Origin: Comamonadaceae bacterium
GTDB lineage: Bacteria > Pseudomonadota > Gammaproteobacteria > Burkholderiales > Burkholderiaceae_C
Direction of reading: 5' to 3'
Length of the DNA: 9,221 nucleotides
Assembly: GCA_013298415.1 (NCBI GenBank)
Contig: JAAFHN010000078.1
Span: 1 to 9,221, forward strand
The notes under the pieces were generated by a model, which worked only from the letters and a program-made list of their open reading frames with translations, did no database searches and had not been told where the DNA came from. The translations under genes were made by a program, and so were the position numbers. Shown here piece after piece: positions 5,681 to 9,221 of this stretch (position 1 is its first letter; every line of letters begins with the position of its first letter).

Positions 5681-6979
5681 ATGGAACTCGGAATTGCCTT
5701 AGGGCTGATTGCACTCTTGCTCGTGGTGCTGGCGTCTAGCCTGTGGATTGGCTTGGCTTTGCTGTCTGTGGCCTGGTTTGCGATGGCGTTTCTCTCCAGC
5801 AGGCCAGTGGGCGACAGCATGGTGCTGACCATTTGGGGCAGCACCTCCAGTTGGACATTGACCGCGCTGCCGCTCTTTTTGTGGATGGGCGAGATCTTGT
5901 TTCGCTCCAAGCTGAGCGAAAGCATGTTCAAAGGCTTGGCACCTTGGCTCAATGGCATCCCGGGCCGATTGCTGCACGTGAACGTGGTGGGCAGCACGAT
6001 CTTTGCGGCGGTATCGGGCTCAAGCGCTGCCACTTGCGCCACGATTGGCAAGATCACCTTGCCGGAGTTGGAAAAGCGCGGCTATCCGGAAAACATGTCG
6101 ATTGGCACTTTGGCGGGCGCCAGCACCTTAGGGCTTTTGATTCCGCCTTCGATCATCATGATCGTGTACGGCGTCGCGGCCAATGTGTCGATTGCCAAGC
6201 TCTTCATTGCGGGGGTCATTCCCGGCTTGCTTCTGGCTTGCTTGTTTTCAGGCTACATCGTGATTTGGGCGCTGCGCAATCCAGACAAAGTGCCGCCAGC
6301 CGATGCGCCCACCAGCTTTTTGAACAAGCTCTACGAATCGCGCCACCTGATTCCGGTTGTGGCCCTGATTGGCGTGGTGCTGGGCTCGATCTACTCAGGC
6401 TTGGCCACGGCCACCGAAGCCGCTGCCTTCGGCGTGGCGGGTTCACTGGCGCTTTCGGCCATTGAGCGATCTCTCAGCTGGCAAGCCTTCAAAGAAGGCT
6501 TGATCGGCGCTTGCAAGGTGTATTGCATGATTGGCTTGATCCTGGCGGGGGCGTCGTTTCTCACCTTGGCGATGGGCTTTGTGGGCCTGCCGCGCCAAGT
6601 GGCGGAATTCATCGGCGCCTTGCAGCTCTCGCCCTTCATGCTGATCGTTTGTCTCACGCTGTTTTTCATCGTGCTGGGTTGCTTTTTGGATGGCATCAGC
6701 ATGGTGGTGCTCACGATGGCGGTGCTCTTGCCCACGGTTCAAGCCGCAGGCCTTGACCTGATCTGGTTTGGCATCTTCATCGTGCTGGTCGTGGAAATGG
6801 CGCAGATCACGCCGCCTGTGGGATTCAACTTGTTTGTGCTCCAGGGCTTGACCAAGTTGCAAATCACGACCATTGCGAAACACGCCATGCCGCTGTTTTT
6901 CATCATGGTCGCTGCCGTGCTGATGACTTACTTTTTCCAAGACATCGTCTTGTGGCTGCCGCGCCAAATGGGCGCCTAA
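5681..6979 (+). CDS. dctM: TRAP transporter large permease, DctM type (module 2)
   Basis: Complete 432-residue large subunit, the usual size for the family, with about a dozen hydrophobic segments. It is the ion-coupled transport channel of the inner membrane. Recognised motifs are SGSSAATCATIGK (112-124), LPELEKRGYPE (128-138), LLIPPSIIMIVYG (152-164), TATEAAAFG (243-251), FLDGISMVVLT (335-345) and QITPPVGFNLFV (375-386). A GGAG ribosome site sits inside the end of dctQ2, just before the ATG. Its first 165 residues match the partial module 1 permease closely, with stretches that are nearly identical even in DNA. The stop codon TAA overlaps the AAGGAG ribosome site of the next gene, so the third receptor is part of the same transcript. 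Confidence 0.96.
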   Translation: MELGIALGLIALLLVVLASSLWIGLALLSVAWFAMAFLSSRPVGDSMVLTIWGSTSSWTLTALPLFLWMGEILFRSKLSESMFKGLAPWLNGIPGRLLHVNVVGSTIFAAVSGSSAATCATIGKITLPELEKRGYPENMSIGTLAGASTLGLLIPPSIIMIVYGVAANVSIAKLFIAGVIPGLLLACLFSGYIVIWALRNPDKVPPADAPTSFLNKLYESRHLIPVVALIGVVLGSIYSGLATATEAAAFGVAGSLALSAIERSLSWQAFKEGLIGACKVYCMIGLILAGASFLTLAMGFVGLPRQVAEFIGALQLSPFMLIVCLTLFFIVLGCFLDGISMVVLTMAVLLPTVQAAGLDLIWFGIFIVLVVEMAQITPPVGFNLFVLQGLTKLQITTIAKHAMPLFFIMVAAVLMTYFFQDIVLWLPRQMGA

Positions 6980-6988
6980 GGAGTTCCC

Positions 6989-8032
6989 ATGAACCGTCGC
7001 ACATGTGCTGCACGCTTGATCGGCGTGGCGGCAGGGCTGGGTGTTGCCTGTGCCGGCCACCAGGCGCTGGCGCAGCAGAGTCAGGCCACGCAACAGAAGC
7101 CCGAACACAGCTGGCAGCTTGCCACCGGCTACCGCCTGGAGTCGTTTCACACTGTGAACTTGATGCAGTTCTCAAAAGAGGTGGAGCTCGCCAGCGCAGG
7201 CGCGGTGCGCATCGAGGTGGTGCCCAACAACGCGCTCGTGAAGCTGGCGGAGATCCCCCAGGCGGTGCAGTCGGGCCGGATCGCTGCGGGCGAGGTGATT
7301 TTGAGCGGCATGGCCAAGGATTTGCCCTTGGCGGGGGCAGACTCTGTGCCCTTTGTGGTGAATGGCTACGCAGACGCTCGGCGCATGTGGCGGCTTCAGC
7401 GGCCTGGGCTGGAGCGCGAAATGGCCAAGCGCGGATTGACCTTGCTCTACGCCGTGCCTTGGCCACCTCAGGGTCTGTACACCACGCAGCCCGTTAAACA
7501 AGCTGCTGATCTGAAGGGCACAAGGATGCGCACCTACAACCCCACCACGGTACGCATCGCCGAGCTCTTGGGCGCAAGCTCAGTGGATGTGCCGATGGTG
7601 CAGGTGGCGCAGGCCTTGGCCGAGGGCCGCATGAACGCCATGATCACCTCCGCCGTGACGGGTGTGGAAAACAAAGTATGGACGGGGCTGAAGCACCATT
7701 ACGAAATCTCAGCCTGGATTCCCAAGAACATGGTGTTCGTGCAAACTAAGCTCATGACCGCCTTGAAAACCGCTCAGCGCAGCGCCGTGCTGGACGCTGC
7801 AAAAGCGGCTGAAGCACGGGGCTGGGACATGAGTGAGCGCGCCGCACAAACGGCATTGGACGAATTGAGGCGAAATGGCATCACCGTGGAGCGCCCCAGC
7901 GCGCAATTGGATCGCGAGCTCAAGCGACTGGGCGAGCGCTTTTCGCGCGAATGGGTGCGCGAAGTGGGCGTGAGCGCCAATGAAATTTTCATCCCTTACT
8001 ACACAGAGGCCACCAGCACCGCTGGGAAATGA
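6989..8032 (+). CDS. dctP: Third TRAP periplasmic substrate-binding protein, DctP family, downstream of dctM2
   Basis: 347-residue DctP-family receptor with an ideal AAGGAG ribosome site (6978-6983) that overlaps the dctM2 stop. The signal peptide starts MNRRTCAARLIG and is probably cut after ALA at residue 28, followed by a short Gln-rich linker (QQSQATQQ). Shared motifs are GYRLESFHTVN, EIPQAVQSG, GADSVPFVV, YAVPWPPQGLYTT, KGTRMRTYNPTTVRI and AEARGWDMSE. Arg181 is in the place of the ligand-carboxylate arginine. It is more diverged than the other two receptors: the WDLP motif is WQLA, and the C-terminal tail (IPYYTEATSTAGK) differs. It has no permease of its own nearby, so it probably shares the module 2 pair. 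It lies 27 bp before the 5-oxoprolinase gene, which links its ligand to that enzyme. Confidence 0.92.
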   Translation: MNRRTCAARLIGVAAGLGVACAGHQALAQQSQATQQKPEHSWQLATGYRLESFHTVNLMQFSKEVELASAGAVRIEVVPNNALVKLAEIPQAVQSGRIAAGEVILSGMAKDLPLAGADSVPFVVNGYADARRMWRLQRPGLEREMAKRGLTLLYAVPWPPQGLYTTQPVKQAADLKGTRMRTYNPTTVRIAELLGASSVDVPMVQVAQALAEGRMNAMITSAVTGVENKVWTGLKHHYEISAWIPKNMVFVQTKLMTALKTAQRSAVLDAAKAAEARGWDMSERAAQTALDELRRNGITVERPSAQLDRELKRLGERFSREWVREVGVSANEIFIPYYTEATSTAGK

Positions 8033-8059
8033 GGCTTCACTGATCGACAAGCTCTTCTT

Positions 8060-9221
8060 ATGACAAACAACACCCCTCAAGCCCGTTGGCAATTCTGGAT
8101 CGACCGTGGCGGCACGTTTACCGATGTAGTGGGCAAGCGGCCCGATGGCTCGCTGGTGACGCACAAGCTGCTCTCTGAGAACCCTGAGCAGTACCGCGAT
8201 GCGGCTGTGGCTGGCATTCGGCATTTGCTGGGTTTGAAGCCCGGCGAGCCTGTGACTCCCGCCCAAGTGGAATGCGTGAAGATGGGCACCACGGTCGCCA
8301 CCAACGCGCTGTTGGAGCGCAAGGGTGACCCCACGCTGTTGGTCATCACCCAAGGTTTCCGGGATGCGCTGCGCATTGCGTATCAAAACCGGCCGCGCAT
8401 TTTTGATCGGCACATCGTGCTGCCCGAGCTGCTGTACAGCCGCGTGATTGAGGCGCAAGAGCGCGTGGGCGCGCATGGCGAGCTGGTGCAAGCACTTGAT
8501 GAAACGCATCTGGCAGCCGAGCTGAAGGCCGCGCGAGAAAGCGGCATCACAAGCTGCGCGATTGTGTTCATGCACGGCTATCGCTACACGGCGCATGAGT
8601 TGGCAGCGGAGCGCTTGGCCAAAGCAGCAGGCTTTGCTCAGGTGAGCGTGAGCCACAAAACCAGCCCATTGATGAAGCTGGTGGGGCGCGGCGACACCAC
8701 CGTGGTGGATGCGTACCTGAGCCCAATTCTGCGCCGCTACGTGGAGCAAGTAGCGGGTGAAATGCCGGGTGTGAAGCTCTTTTTCATGCAGTCTTCGGGC
8801 GGCTTAACGGATGCGCACGCATTCCAAGGCAAAGACGCGATCTTGAGCGGGCCAGCGGGCGGCATTGTGGGCATGGCCCGCACGGCGCAGCTGGGCCTTA
8901 CCTCCGTTCGCCCTGAGCCTGCCCGTCCTGAGCCAAGTCGAAGGGTCGAAGGGCAGGCACGCAAAGAGGCTTCGACAGGCTCAGCCCGAACGGAAGCGGT
9001 AAAAATCATCGGCTTTGACATGGGCGGCACCAGCACCGATGTGAGCCACTTCGCGGGCGAGTTTGAGCGCGAGTTCGACACCCAAGTGGCGGGCGTGCGC
9101 ATGCGTGCGCCGATGATGAGCATTCACACCGTGGCCGCAGGCGGCGGCAGCTTGCTTGCGTTTGATGGCGCGCGCTTTCGCGTAGGCCCCCACAGCGCGG
9201 GCGCAAACCCAGGCCCTGCCA
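8060..9221 (+). CDS. ATP-dependent 5-oxoprolinase / hydantoinase A-type enzyme (N-terminal 387 residues, cut by window edge)
   Basis: Cytoplasmic ring-opening amidohydrolase of the hydantoinase A/5-oxoprolinase family, with an ASKHA-type ATP-binding fold. Motifs are WIDRGGTFTDVVG (13-25, first phosphate loop), LLSENPEQYRDA (37-48), KMGTTVATNALLERKG (74-89), QNRPRIFD (109-116), GRGDTTVVDAYLSP (209-222), LSGPAGGIVG (262-271), IIGFDMGGTSTD (316-327, second phosphate loop) and VGPHSAGANPGPA at the window edge. LLSE, QYRDA and TNALLERKG resemble true 5-oxoprolinase (pyroglutamate plus ATP to glutamate) more than a stand-alone hydantoinase subunit. A single chain of about 1200 residues or a split A/B pair are both possible beyond the edge. 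Residues about 283-311 are encoded by a palindromic repeat and interrupt the normal spacing. No ribosome site precedes ATG 8060; the preceding gene ends 27 bases upstream. Confidence 0.9.
   Translation, partial: MTNNTPQARWQFWIDRGGTFTDVVGKRPDGSLVTHKLLSENPEQYRDAAVAGIRHLLGLKPGEPVTPAQVECVKMGTTVATNALLERKGDPTLLVITQGFRDALRIAYQNRPRIFDRHIVLPELLYSRVIEAQERVGAHGELVQALDETHLAAELKAARESGITSCAIVFMHGYRYTAHELAAERLAKAAGFAQVSVSHKTSPLMKLVGRGDTTVVDAYLSPILRRYVEQVAGEMPGVKLFFMQSSGGLTDAHAFQGKDAILSGPAGGIVGMARTAQLGLTSVRPEPARPEPSRRVEGQARKEASTGSARTEAVKIIGFDMGGTSTDVSHFAGEFEREFDTQVAGVRMRAPMMSIHTVAAGGGSLLAFDGARFRVGPHSAGANPGPA
8904..8993. repeat. Dispersed palindromic repeat (REP/MITE-like) inside the 5-oxoprolinase gene
   Basis: The outer arms are CCGTTCG-CC-CTGAGCCTG (8904-8921) and CAGGCTCAG-CC-CGAACGG (8976-8993), pairing at 16 of 18 positions. 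An inner pair is GCCTGCCC (8917-8924) with GGGCAGGC (8951-8958). Also inside are a direct repeat of CCTGAGCC (8912 and 8927) and a tandem TCGAAGGG (8938 and 8946). The minus strand would read VRAEPVEAS, the familiar translation of a repeat widespread in Burkholderiales. The 90-bp unit is a multiple of three and free of stops in the gene's frame. Confidence 0.8.

Noticed and set aside
7040..7055. Possible lipoprotein signal (GVAC) in the third receptor
   Set aside because: The residue at -3 is Gly rather than Leu/Val/Ile, and a normal ALA cleavage site follows at residue 28, so a soluble periplasmic protein fits better.
6443..7150. 235-codon minus-strand open frame opposite dctM2 and dctP3, together with 4919-5626
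   Set aside because: Both are antisense to transporter genes, and their charged, His-rich translations are typical of shadows of membrane-protein genes.
7709..8749. 346-codon minus-strand open frame opposite dctP3 and 5-oxoprolinase
   Set aside because: It spans the junction of two well-supported plus-strand genes and its His/Gln-rich translation matches no family; a shadow of GC-rich coding DNA.
8900..9000. 5-oxoprolinase as a pseudogene broken by the repeat
   Set aside because: The insert is in frame, has no stop codon, and the motifs on both sides are intact, so there is no evidence of inactivation in this window.
1..9221. tRNA, rRNA, CRISPR array, phage or transposase genes
   Set aside because: No cloverleaf, spaced direct repeats or mobile-element proteins were seen on either strand.

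Overview
The window is about 9.2 kb of moderately GC-rich, gene-dense DNA. It most likely comes from a Burkholderiales bacterium, probably Comamonadaceae. That guess rests on several TRAP transporters with closely related DctP-type binding proteins, on the LysR and YcsI-type neighbours, and on a degenerate copy of the dispersed palindrome often written TTCGACAGGCTCAGCCCGAA, which is frequent in that group. No RNA gene, CRISPR array, phage gene or transposase is visible.

Layout. On the minus strand, reading right to left from 2110, lies TRAP module 1: a periplasmic binding protein (dctP1), a strong intrinsic terminator or attenuator, a small permease (dctQ1) and a large permease (dctM1) that runs off the left edge. 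A LysR-type regulator (2249-3130, plus) is divergent from it, with a 138-bp shared control region. Downstream of the regulator is a 122-bp gap with nested, partly competing hairpins. Then follows a same-direction gene row on the plus strand: a DUF1445/YcsI-type putative hydro-lyase (D-glutamate cyclase superfamily), TRAP module 2 (dctP2, dctQ2, dctM2), a third binding protein (dctP3), and the first 387 codons of an ATP-dependent 5-oxoprolinase/hydantoinase A-type enzyme that runs off the right edge.

How the genes may work together (inference). 5-Oxoprolinase opens the 5-oxoproline (pyroglutamate) ring at the cost of ATP. The DUF1445 family is related to the eukaryotic enzyme that interconverts D-glutamate and 5-oxo-D-proline. 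Some Bordetella DctP-type TRAP receptors bind pyroglutamate. One coherent reading is therefore an uptake and catabolism locus for pyroglutamate or a related cyclic amide or small carboxylate, with three binding proteins feeding two permeases under one LysR regulator. The substrate is not proven by the sequence.

The most unusual sequence detail is a roughly 90-bp palindromic repeat lying in frame inside the 5-oxoprolinase coding region, immediately before the second phosphate-binding motif. It adds about 30 low-complexity residues without breaking the reading frame.
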